Positions 26,831 through 32,794 of a stretch of 64,000 nt of DNA are shown here, in pieces. Position numbers and translations under genes: made by a program. The number at the start of each line of letters is the position of its first letter. Within the stretch, counting starts at the first letter, position 1. Source of the stretch: Pseudomonas benzenivorans (GTDB taxonomy: Bacteria; Pseudomonadota; Gammaproteobacteria; Pseudomonadales; Pseudomonadaceae); assembly GCF_024397895.1 (NCBI RefSeq), contig NZ_CP073346.1, positions 248,001-312,000 of the forward strand, written 5' to 3'. The notes below the pieces were generated by a model. That model did not search any database, was not told where the DNA came from, and worked only from the letters and a program-made list of their open reading frames with translations.

Positions 26831-27874
26831 ATGAAACGCATAGCGGTTGATCTGGCCAAGTCCGTTTACCAAGTTGCCGAGAGTGTCCGTGCCGGCGTGG
26901 TGAGTCAGCACAGGCGGCTGAATCGTGAGGCGTTCGGGCGATATATACAGGAGCAGGCCGAGCCGGTCGAGTGGCTGATGGAGGCCTGTGGCACGGCGCA
27001 CTATTGGGGCAGGCAGATGCAGGCGCGCGGGCATCGGGTGGTGCTGCTGCATGCGCGCCATGTGCGGCCCTACCGGCGCGGCAGCAAGACCGACCGCAAC
27101 GACTGCGAGGCCATCCTCGAGGCCGGGCGCTGCCGGGGCATGCGCCCGGTGCCGGTGAAGAGCCTGGAACAGCAGCAGTTGCAGCAACTGCACAAGCTGC
27201 GCGAGGCCTGGAAGAAGTCGCGGGTGCAGCGCATCAACCTGCTGCGCGGGATCTTGCGCGAGGCCGGCCTGCAGGTCGCCGACGGCCCGCGGGCCTTTCT
27301 GCGCCAGGCCAGCGAACTGGTCGAGCGGCCGGAGGTCGGCGCCTTGCGCGGCGCGCTGCAGGTGGTGTTGGCCGAGATCAGCCTGTACGAGCAGTCGATG
27401 CACGAGTGCGAGCAGCAACTGGCGCGGCTGCACGCCGACGACGCCATCGTGCACAAGCTCGACGAGGTCAGCGGCATCGGCCTGCTCACCGCCAGCGCCC
27501 TGAAAGCCGCGGTCGGCCAGCCTGAACGCTTTGCCAACGGGCGCCAGCTCAGCGCCTGGCTGGGCATGACCCCGAGCGAACACAGCAGCGGCCTGCGCCG
27601 GCGACTGGGGCGCATCAGCTGCAAGGGCAACGTCTATGTGCGCACCCTGCTGGTTCACGGCTCGCGCGCCAGCCTGTTGGCGGCCAGGCGTTGCCAGGCG
27701 CGCACGCCGGAACGCCTGACCCGCCTGCAGCGATGGGCGTTGGCGACGGCCGAGCGTATCGGCCACAACAAGGCGGCGGTGGCCCTGGCCAACAAGCTGG
27801 TACGGATCTGCTGGGCGGTGTGGTGCCACGAGCGACGCTTCAGCGGTGACTGGCCCAGCGCCAGGCCCGCCTGA
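26831..27874 (+). CDS. IS110 family (IS1111 group) transposase, copy 1
   Basis: 347 residues from ATG 26831 (MKRIAVDLAKSVYQVAESVR), with GGGAGGGTGTG upstream. N-terminal RuvC-like DEDD domain: Asp7, Glu51 (LMEACGTAHYW), Asp88 and Asp91 (KTDRNDCEAILEA). Coiled-coil middle, then the C-terminal transposase domain with GIGLLTASALKAAV and the serine region TLLVHGSRASLLAARR (about Ser278). Such enzymes act with a bridge RNA/seekRNA made from the IS. The gene runs opposite to the cassette genes. Confidence 0.92.
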   Translation: MKRIAVDLAKSVYQVAESVRAGVVSQHRRLNREAFGRYIQEQAEPVEWLMEACGTAHYWGRQMQARGHRVVLLHARHVRPYRRGSKTDRNDCEAILEAGRCRGMRPVPVKSLEQQQLQQLHKLREAWKKSRVQRINLLRGILREAGLQVADGPRAFLRQASELVERPEVGALRGALQVVLAEISLYEQSMHECEQQLARLHADDAIVHKLDEVSGIGLLTASALKAAVGQPERFANGRQLSAWLGMTPSEHSSGLRRRLGRISCKGNVYVRTLLVHGSRASLLAARRCQARTPERLTRLQRWALATAERIGHNKAAVALANKLVRICWAVWCHERRFSGDWPSARPA

Positions 27875-27879
27875 CGGCG

Positions 27880-28114
27880 GGAGTAATCAGGAGGGAATGC
27901 AGGTTTTCCAGTGGTTGTGGTGAGACGCGAGACTGTCGAAACAGGCGAGTCCTGCAGCGGAACAAGGCCGATAACAATGCTGATCTTCGCGATCGTTTGA
28001 ACGCTTGGCCCCCGCTGTGCGAACTACAGAATGGCCAGGGCATTACAGCCCACAACAGGCCGGATATACGAATGCAACCGCACTGACGACAGGCTTGAAA
28101 AGCGATTCCTCACT
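27880..28114 (+). ncRNA. Candidate bridge RNA / seekRNA of IS copy 1
   Basis: Non-coding tail after the transposase, where the IS1111 group encodes its guide RNA. Stem CAGCGG (27955-27960) / CCGCTG (28012-28017) encloses two segments: ATAACAATGC (27971-27980), the exact complement of the right target flank GCATTGTTAT (28161-28170), and GTTTGAACGC (27995-28004), 8 of 10 identical to the left target ATTTGAATGC. A second loop holds CATTACAGC (28041-28049), the exact complement of the left IS end GCTGTAATG (26760-26768), and ATATACG (28064-28070), identical to the right IS end (28155-28161). Exact RNA ends are unknown. Confidence 0.65.
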
Positions 28115-28519
28115 GCTTGTGGGGAGCGTCCATATATGCTTGTGGGGAGCGTCCATATACGCATTGTTATACGCCGTACTTGCACATGGGAAGCGGGCTG
28201 TAAGCTCTTTGGTAACGGTTGAAATTGCTGCTTCAGCCGAAACTGAACCGGAATGCTTGGCGTTAAGAATTGACACTATAAGCTTTGAGTCAATCAGTTT
28301 ATCTTCTGGGGTGCAGAAGAAGTTTTGCTTTTTCTGTTTTTTAAGTTCTTTGGCCGATTCGGTAAGGGCGTAAGAAATGCCAGAGACAAAAGTGAGTGTC
28401 TCAATGTAATTCGAGCCTTCTATATTAAAGTTTGTTTTTGCTATCCACTGCGTACTTTCTTGCGCGTACAGCGAAAAGGAGTACAGGGTCGTGATGGTAA
28501 TAAATATGGGGCGTAGCAC
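28043..28519 (-). CDS. Cassette-borne exported Rap1a/Tai-like protein, 3' end altered by IS insertion
   Basis: 158 residues, ATG 28519. Signal peptide MLRPIFITITTLYSFSLYAQ, then a small domain with QNFFCTPEDKLIDSKLIVSI and KELTARFPC, the paired-cysteine pattern of Rap1a/Tai-type proteins. From about residue 118 the frame runs across the attC core into IS DNA (HIWTLPTSSEESLF ... PACCGL), so the present C terminus is foreign. In the reconstructed empty site the frame would read through the attC (NNAFKSLTSFAGTG) to a stop. A periplasmic role is likely; Tai-like immunity function is inference. Confidence 0.65.
   Translation of the reverse strand: MLRPIFITITTLYSFSLYAQESTQWIAKTNFNIEGSNYIETLTFVSGISYALTESAKELKKQKKQNFFCTPEDKLIDSKLIVSILNAKHSGSVSAEAAISTVTKELTARFPCASTAYNNAYMDAPHKHIWTLPTSSEESLFKPVVSAVAFVYPACCGL
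28115..28160. repeat. Tandem 23-bp duplication of the IS right end
   Basis: Two copies, 28115-28137 and 28138-28160, each GCTTGTGGGGAGCGTCC followed by ATATAT or ATATAC. Copy 2 of the IS has only one. This, plus a single-base difference near 27890, accounts for the whole 24-bp length difference between the copies. Confidence 0.9.
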
Positions 28520-28534
28520 GATTATTCCCTAGGT

Positions 28535-28610
28535 GTATAACGTTTGGTTAAGGGGCGGGCTTTAGCCCGTCCCAGTGAGCGCAGCGAACGATTTGAACCA
28601 CTAGTTATGA
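28535..28610 (-). other. Intact attC site of the TPR-like cassette
   Basis: 76 bp from GTATAAC (28535-28541) to GTTATGA (28604-28610), with inner arms GGGGCGGGC and GCCCGTCCC. The central region is nearly identical to the attC halves flanking both ISs, so this site is an uninterrupted member of the same attC family. Confidence 0.85.
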
Positions 28611-28624
28611 AGATGCACGCTGAT

Positions 28625-29125
28625 TTATTTTATATATTTCGATCTTATGATATCTATTGGCGTTATTTCAAAGAGCTTCATTACAAGGCTAGAGCCTTGC
28701 TCTTCAGTAGGATGTGAGCCTTCAAATTCTGAACATTTTTTGGCGGCATCTAAATACTTTTTGTAGTGGGTCTGTGACTTTATTATGCTCTGCTCAAACC
28801 CCAGGTACCCATATTGATATGCCAGCCCAAAGAATGCATGTGCAAAGTGATAATCGACAGACGCTGATTTTTCTATGCTTTGTAGCGACTCCTTGTAGAG
28901 TTTGAGTCGGTGTTCGAGTGCAGCCTTATAAAATAAACTTTCACCGGTTTTGTCACTTTTTTCAGCGGCAGCTAGAACAGAAATTGCTTCGTTGTAGGAG
29001 GATGAATCGGATGTGTAAATTACTAATTTTGGCCATATTAAATCATTGTTTATGCATTCGGTTCCGAACGCATGCAGAGAGAAGGCCAAAATGGGGATAA
29101 TTGCTATTTTTCTGATCATATTCAT
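28625..29125 (-). CDS. Cassette-borne exported protein with TPR/Sel1-like repeats
   Basis: 166 residues. ATG 29125 (or ATG 29119) lies at the attC core GTTATGA itself, so the first codon overlaps the recombination site. Signal peptide MIRKIAIIPILAFSLHAFG, then helical repeats: SYNEAISVLAAAEKSDKTGE, LFYKAALEHRLKLYKESLQS, FAHAFFGLAYQYGYLGFEQS, QTHYKKYLDAAKKC. The pattern is of TPR/Sel1-like scaffolds. Probably periplasmic. AT-rich relative to the core genome. Function unknown. Confidence 0.75.
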   Translation of the reverse strand: MNMIRKIAIIPILAFSLHAFGTECINNDLIWPKLVIYTSDSSSYNEAISVLAAAEKSDKTGESLFYKAALEHRLKLYKESLQSIEKSASVDYHFAHAFFGLAYQYGYLGFEQSIIKSQTHYKKYLDAAKKCSEFEGSHPTEEQGSSLVMKLFEITPIDIIRSKYIK

Positions 29126-29186
29126 AACGTTTGGTTAAGGGGCGGGCTTTAGCCCGTCCCAGTGAGCGAAGCGAACGGTTTGAATG
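29122..29186 (-). other. R'-side half of an attC site split by IS copy 2
   Basis: From core TCATAAC (29122-29128) through GGGGCGGGC / GCCCGTCCC arms to GGTTTGAATG (29177-29186). The R'' half, GTTGTTAGGC, lies at 30564-30573 beyond the IS. Confidence 0.8.
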
Positions 29187-29256
29187 CTGTAATGGACACT
29201 CCCCGCGCCACGCTTCTATACCGATAGCGGTGCTGACTGTTCGCTGGGAGGGTGTG

Positions 29257-30300
29257 ATGAAACGCATAGCGGTTGATCTGGCCAAGTCCGTTTACCAAGT
29301 TGCCGAGAGTGTCCGTGCCGGCGTGGTGAGTCAGCACAGGCGGCTGAGTCGTGAGGCGTTCGGGCGATATATACAGGAGCAGGCCGAGCCGGTCGAGTGG
29401 CTGATGGAGGCCTGTGGCACGGCGCACTATTGGGGCCGGCAGATGCAGGCGCGCGGGCATCGGGTGGTGCTGCTGCATGCGCGCCATGTGCGGCCCTACC
29501 GGCGCGGCAGCAAGACCGACCGCAACGACTGCGAGGCCATCCTCGAGGCCGGGCGCTGCCGGGGCATGCGCCCGGTGCCGGTGAAGAGCCTGGAACAGCA
29601 GCAGTTGCAGCAACTGCACAAGCTGCGCGAGGCCTGGAAGAAATCGCGGGTGCAGCGCATCAACCTGCTGCGCGGGATCTTGCGCGAGGCCGGCCTGCAG
29701 GTCGCCGACGGCCCGCGGGCCTTTCTGCGCCAGGCCAGCGAACTGGTCGAGCGGCCGGAGGTCGGCGCCCTGCGCGGCGCGCTGCAGGTGGTGTTGGCCG
29801 AGATCAGCCTCTATGAGCAGTCGATGCACGAGTGCGAGCAGCAACTGGCACGGCTGCACGCCGACGACGCCATCGTGCACAGGCTCGACGAGGTCAGCGG
29901 CATCGGCCTGCTCACCGCCAGCGCCCTGAAAGCCGCGGTCGGCCAGCCTGAACGCTTTGCCAACGGGCGCCAGCTCAGCGCCTGGCTGGGCATGACCCCG
30001 AGCGAACACAGCAGCGGCCTGCGCCGGCGACTGGGGCGCATCAGCTGCAAGGGCAACGTCTATGTGCGCACCCTGCTGGTTCACGGCTCGCGCGCCAGCC
30101 TGTTGGCGGCCAGGCGTTGCCAGGCGCGCACGCCGGAACGCCTGACCCGCCTGCAGCGATGGGCGTTGGCGACGGCCGAGCGTATCGGCCACAACAAGGC
30201 GGCGGTGGCCCTGGCCAACAAGCTGGTACGCATCTGCTGGGCGGTGTGGTGCCACGAGCGACGTTTCAGCGGTGACTGGCCCAGCGCCAGGCCCGCCTGA
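29257..30300 (+). CDS. IS110 family (IS1111 group) transposase, copy 2
   Basis: 347 residues, ATG 29257. Identical to copy 1 except Ser for Asn at residue 31 (RRLSREAFG) and Arg for Lys near residue 218 (IVHRLDEVSG); about ten silent or noncoding differences elsewhere. Keeps the DEDD residues (Asp7, Glu51, Asp88, Asp91) and the C-terminal serine region, so it should be active. The scatter of silent changes shows the two copies did not arise by a very recent duplication. Confidence 0.92.
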   Translation: MKRIAVDLAKSVYQVAESVRAGVVSQHRRLSREAFGRYIQEQAEPVEWLMEACGTAHYWGRQMQARGHRVVLLHARHVRPYRRGSKTDRNDCEAILEAGRCRGMRPVPVKSLEQQQLQQLHKLREAWKKSRVQRINLLRGILREAGLQVADGPRAFLRQASELVERPEVGALRGALQVVLAEISLYEQSMHECEQQLARLHADDAIVHRLDEVSGIGLLTASALKAAVGQPERFANGRQLSAWLGMTPSEHSSGLRRRLGRISCKGNVYVRTLLVHGSRASLLAARRCQARTPERLTRLQRWALATAERIGHNKAAVALANKLVRICWAVWCHERRFSGDWPSARPA

Positions 30301-30305
30301 CGGCG

Positions 30306-30538
30306 GGGTAATCAGGATGAAGTGAAGGTTTTCCAGTGGTTGTGGTGAGAGGCGAGACTGTCGAAACAGGCGAGTCCTGCAGCGGAACAAGGCCGATAAC
30401 AATGCTGATCTTCGGGATCGTTTGAACGCTTGGCCCCCGCTGTGCGAACTACAGAATGGCCAGGGCATGACTGCCCACAACAGGCCGGATATACGAATGC
30501 AACCGCACTGACGACAGGCGTGAAAAGCGATTCCTCAC
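30306..30538 (+). ncRNA. Candidate bridge RNA / seekRNA of IS copy 2
   Basis: Same layout as in copy 1. ATAACAATGC is at 30396-30405 and GTTTGAACGC at 30420-30429. In the donor loop copy 2 reads CATGACTGC (30466-30474), where the exact complement of its own left end GCTGTAATG would be CATTACAGC: two mismatches, both inside the small hairpin loop GGGC-ATGACT-GCCC. GATATACGAATGC is conserved. RNA ends unknown. Confidence 0.6.
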
Positions 30539-30567
30539 TGCTTGTGGGGAGCGTCCATATACAGTTG

Positions 30568-31071
30568 TTAGGCCTGTTGGCCAAGGCACCACCATTGAAC
30601 AGTTGTCTCGTCATCCGGTTGTGTAACGTCGTGGCCATGTTCGATAAAGCTTTGTGGTAGCAGCAACCCTAGTTTTTCAGATATACGCTCTGGTGCGAGT
30701 GAGTTCTGCTCCCCAAGAAAACCTTTGTAGTAATCCTGGCTGTAGAAAATGGTTACTTCGCTCCGGTGTAACCAAGGCCATGTAAGCAAGCAGGCCACCC
30801 GATAATAACCTTTTGGATTGTCAGGAGCTGCGTCAGCTAAATATTTCGCTGCCCTCAAAAGTTGCATAACGCAAAATGCTTGGATTTCAATGGTTGTTTG
30901 GTTGCCTTCCACAAGTGCTGAGTGGACTGGAATTTTCCAATTGAAATACTTTTCTTTTGGTGTCGATTGAGGGCGTGAGAATCCTTCAAAACGTGATGCC
31001 CATTTCTCCAAAGACCGGAGGCGACGAGGTATACCTCTTAATTTTTTATTGCTGACAGCGATCTGTCTCAT
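30568..31071 (-). CDS. Cassette-borne DUF3916-like protein
   Basis: 167 residues, ATG 31071, only five bases after the core GTTAGGC. Begins MRQIAVSNKKLRGIPRRLRS, the KxLRGIxRR pattern that I associate with DUF3916, followed by LEKWASRFEGF and an aromatic-rich middle (RVACLLTWPWLHRSEVTIFY). No signal peptide or membrane segment. The stop TAA lies inside the attC core GCCTAAC. First cassette of the array. Function unknown. Confidence 0.72.
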   Translation of the reverse strand: MRQIAVSNKKLRGIPRRLRSLEKWASRFEGFSRPQSTPKEKYFNWKIPVHSALVEGNQTTIEIQAFCVMQLLRAAKYLADAAPDNPKGYYRVACLLTWPWLHRSEVTIFYSQDYYKGFLGEQNSLAPERISEKLGLLLPQSFIEHGHDVTQPDDETTVQWWCLGQQA

Positions 31072-31075
31072 AAAG

Positions 31076-31150
31076 GCCTAACAGTGATTAGATGGAATTC
31101 TGCGCTAATCCAATAGTCGCGAATTCCGCATAATTCCGCGCCACGCTACC
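31076..31150 (-). other. attI-like end of the cassette array
   Basis: Read on the minus strand the sequence ends ATCTAATCACTGTTAGGC at 31076 and is not followed upstream by attC-type palindromes or a second core. This resembles an attI simple site (a weak CTAA-type core next to GTTRRRY). Short repeats GGAATTATGCGG / GGAATTCTGCG-like lie just upstream. Assignment is inference from position and form only. Confidence 0.45.
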
Positions 31151-31793
31151 TGCCACTCGATAAAAATCATTTGCAGATCAATCGCTTAGGCCGACGAGGC
31201 CGGCCGGGTGCGTATTCGCGTGACTTCCGTATTTCGCTCATTCATTACTACTGTATAAAAACGCAGATGCAGGATTCGAAATGGACAGCTCACTCTGCCA
31301 GCCAGCGCCGTGACGCCTTTGCATCACCACAGCCCCCCCTACCGAGAACGATCGGCGGACGGCCCTACCGATCCAACGCTTCATACATGCAGGGAGAAGA
31401 TAACCGGCGTCCTGCCTGCGGGGTGCGTCATTGCGTGGGTTGAAACTACCCGAATAGGGAATGTCGCCACAAGTTGTTGCGGCGAATCGCCCTCCTTGCT
31501 TCGGGCTTGCCCTGCACATGGCGCCGGGCTAGAGTGCGCCGGTCACGGTCAATCCCGTGGCCGGGTGTCGCAACCCGTATATGTCTGAGGCGCGGTAGCG
31601 CCATAGCCGAGAGCAGGCGCTTTTTTTGTGCCTGCTGTTTTCTCGTGCAGTTATGGTGGGCCGTGCGGGGCAGGCTTCGGCCTGGCCGGTTCCCTCGGAC
31701 GCCGGTATTGCGACCCCCGTACGGTCCGCCACCCATAACCGTGTCGCAACGGCGGTTGGCGGCTCCTTAATACGTTCGAGGAGCATAAGGAAA
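31083..31793. other. Gap between cassette array and small-ORF locus, no gene supported
   Basis: 711 bp. The first part holds the attI-like site and a LexA-like box. From about 31440 the sequence has the compact look of a structured leader (CGCCGGGCTAGAGTGCGCCGG, GGTGTCGCAACCCGTATATG, CGGTATTGCGACCCCCGTAC, CCGTGTCGCAACGGCGG), similar in style to leaders seen before small ash-like or QslA-like genes of pseudomonads. Reading frames over it on both strands are arginine-rich shadows and I annotate none. Confidence 0.5.
31251..31266. promoter_or_regulatory. LexA (SOS) box-like site without a gene
   Basis: CTGTATAAAAACGCAG, a near match to the CTGTATAAATATACAG form of the LexA box. It sits about 170 bp from the attI-like core on the side where the divergent integrase gene of an integron would begin, but no integrase frame follows. 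Confidence 0.5.
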
Positions 31794-31880
31794 ATGCGCT
31801 ATCCACCTTTTACCCAAGGGCTCCACCTTGGGCTGTTCGTCTTGTCGTTCGCCTCCTGCCTGGAGGTGCGTCATGACTAG
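31794..31880 (+). CDS. 28-residue leader-like peptide
   Basis: ATG 31794 preceded by GAGGAGCATAAGGAAA. Reads MRYPPFTQGLHLGLFVLSFA then SCLEVRHD and stops at TAG 31878-31880, overlapping the ATG of the next gene (31873) by eight bases. The overlap suggests translational coupling: ribosomes finishing the leader would start the next gene. Middle part is hydrophobic. It could also be just the translated leader of the downstream gene. Confidence 0.5.
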   Translation: MRYPPFTQGLHLGLFVLSFASCLEVRHD

Positions 31881-32148
31881 ATTCAACGCCGTTGTCGTTC
31901 CCTTCCCCAAACGCTGCGCACCACTCGATTGCCCCGATGGCCAGGGCTGCCATTTCCAGGCGGCGGCCGAGATACGGGTGGCGATGCTGCATAGGCTGTT
32001 CGCCATCCTGGCGCGCATGGAGGCGTCCAGCCCCGGCGCGAGGCCGCTGCATGAGGCCTGCGACAGCGCCCGCGCGCTGCTGAACGAGGTGCTGGTGCTG
32101 TACCGCCGTGCGCTGGCCCAGGCCCACGGGAGGGCTGGCGATGAATAG
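31873..32148 (+). CDS. Small hypothetical protein (91 aa)
   Basis: ATG 31873 within the end of the leader peptide; GGAGGTGCGTC gives a ribosome binding site. Sequence MTRFNAVVVPFPKRCAPLDC is followed by an amphipathic helical part, EIRVAMLHRLFAILARMEAS and ACDSARALLNEVLVLYRRAL. No recognised domain. Its stop overlaps the next gene start by eight bases (ATGAATAG), so leader, this gene and the QslA-like gene form one coupled unit. Confidence 0.65.
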   Translation: MTRFNAVVVPFPKRCAPLDCPDGQGCHFQAAAEIRVAMLHRLFAILARMEASSPGARPLHEACDSARALLNEVLVLYRRALAQAHGRAGDE

Positions 32149-32437
32149 ACCCTGCACCAGCCACCTGCCAACCCACGACGGCCATCGCGGCGCGATCATC
32201 AAGTGGCCGGTGAACTGCCACGAGGCCTTCGAGCGGGGCGTGGCCAGCGCCCAGGCCTGGTTGAGCAACGACGACAGCGGCTGGCTGTGGGCCAACCTGA
32301 TCATCGAGCGCGACGCGCTGCCCCCTGGGGCGCAGCGCCGGGCGTTCGAGATCGGCTTCCTCAGCCGGGTGCATCAGCGCCTGTGTTCGCCGTTCGGTGG
32401 CAATCACCAGGCCAGGAAGACCTGCCTGCAGCTGTAG
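32141..32437 (+). CDS. QslA-like small protein (LasR antiactivator family)
   Basis: 98 residues, ATG 32141. The core FERGVASAQAWLSNDDSGWL, WANLIIERDALPPGAQRRAF and EIGFLSRVHQRLC fits the short helical family to which the LasR-specific antiactivator QslA belongs; many pseudomonads carry several such paralogues in accessory regions without a proven LasR link. Last gene of a coupled three-ORF unit, followed by a terminator. Confidence 0.55.
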   Translation: MNRPCTSHLPTHDGHRGAIIKWPVNCHEAFERGVASAQAWLSNDDSGWLWANLIIERDALPPGAQRRAFEIGFLSRVHQRLCSPFGGNHQARKTCLQL

Positions 32438-32464
32438 GCCGGCCGTCGATCTGCGCACGAACAG

Positions 32465-32489
32465 CCCGCCGGGTGCTCCGGCGGGTTTT
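32465..32489 (+). terminator. Rho-independent terminator after the QslA-like gene
   Basis: Stem CCCGCCGG / CCGGCGGG, loop GTGCT, then TTTT, 27 bases after the stop codon. Confidence 0.85.
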
Positions 32490-32501
32490 CTCCGCACCTA
32501 G

Positions 32502-32740
32502 TACCGCGCCGCCTGTTTGAGCCTTCGCGCCAGCAGGGCGAACAGGACCTTGGCGGACAGCGGCGAGCCCAAAGCCACAGGCCCTCCAGGGTCATCTTCA
32601 GCAGGCCGATCAGGTAGTTGCTGATGGCGATCAGCGAGAAGCCCTCCACCGCCTGCTGGATCTTCAGCCGGGTATAGGTGCGGGCGTTGTGGCTTTCGAG
32701 GATCTTCGAGTTCTGTTCCTCCACTTCCACCTGGGCTTGG
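32502..32740 (-). pseudogene. Remnant of a DUF3422 family membrane protein gene (C-terminal part)
   Basis: One minus-strand frame reads VEEQNSKILESHNARTYTRL, KIQQAVEGFSLIAISNYLIG and LLKMTLEGL, the coiled-coil and membrane helix at the C terminus of DUF3422 proteins; after a frameshift near 32580-32600 another frame gives SAKVLFALLARRLKQAARY and a stop. The first ~350 codons of the gene are missing. It abuts the core aminotransferase gene, so it marks an old rearrangement at the right edge of the accessory block. Confidence 0.65.
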
Positions 32741-32794
32741 CCTGTAGCAGCTCGCCGAGGACACAGGGGGCCGCAGAAAAGCCCCCTGCCCGGC

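Larger units (their letters stand above)
26761..28160 (+). mobile_element. IS110 family, IS1111-attC-type insertion sequence, copy 1
   Basis: 1,400 bp. Left end CTGTAATGGACGCTCCCC; right end GGGGAGCGTCCATATAC; subterminal inverted repeat ATGGACGCTCCCC. One transposase gene and about 285 bp of non-coding tail. Inserted in an attC between its two core sites without a target duplication, and in the same orientation relative to attC as copy 2, which fits the IS1111-attC group that targets integron recombination sites (family knowledge). The last 46 bp carry a 23-bp tandem duplication of the end. About 99% like copy 2 by eye. Confidence 0.88.
29187..30562 (+). mobile_element. IS110 family, IS1111-attC-type insertion sequence, copy 2
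   Basis: 1,376 bp, same structure and orientation as copy 1: left end CTGTAATGGACACTCCCC, right end GGGGAGCGTCCATATAC (one copy only). Inserted at the corresponding place in the attC of the DUF3916 cassette. Right flank is AGTTGTTAGG, sharing TTGTTA with the flank of copy 1. The donor-loop segment in its tail differs from copy 1 at two bases (30466-30475). Confidence 0.88.
25303..31082 (-). mobile_element. Integron gene-cassette array lacking an integrase (CALIN-like), interrupted by two ISs
   Basis: Six minus-strand genes each followed by a recombination site with integron attC cores. Plus-strand core pairs: ACATAAC 25653 / GTTAGAC 25746; TTCTAAC 26184 / GTTATAC 26241; ATATAAC 26696 / GTTATAC 28166 (split by IS); GTATAAC 28535 / GTTATGA 28604; TCATAAC 29122 / GTTAGGC 30567 (split by IS). 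A lone GTTATGT at 25303 closes the far end and a lone GCCTAAC at 31076 opens the near end. Genes have no promoter space and most stops lie in or at the core site, as in gene cassettes. No tyrosine recombinase of IntI type is found nearby. Confidence 0.82.

Noticed and set aside
26242..26859. 205-residue version of the GNAT gene
   Set aside because: The first 59 residues are translated attC half and IS terminal DNA; the same peptide recurs before copy 2 of the IS, showing it belongs to the IS/attC junction.
29149..30480. 443-residue minus-strand frame over IS copy 2 (and the 368-residue equivalent over copy 1)
   Set aside because: Antisense of the transposase gene; present in both copies only because the DNA is duplicated.
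26761..30562. Composite transposon formed by the two IS copies
   Set aside because: The copies are in direct orientation but each sits in its own attC with its own halves, so each is an independent insertion.
31474..31786. Overlapping 85-98 residue frames on both strands before the small-ORF unit
   Set aside because: Arg/Pro/Cys-rich shadows over a structured leader; neither has a proper start context.
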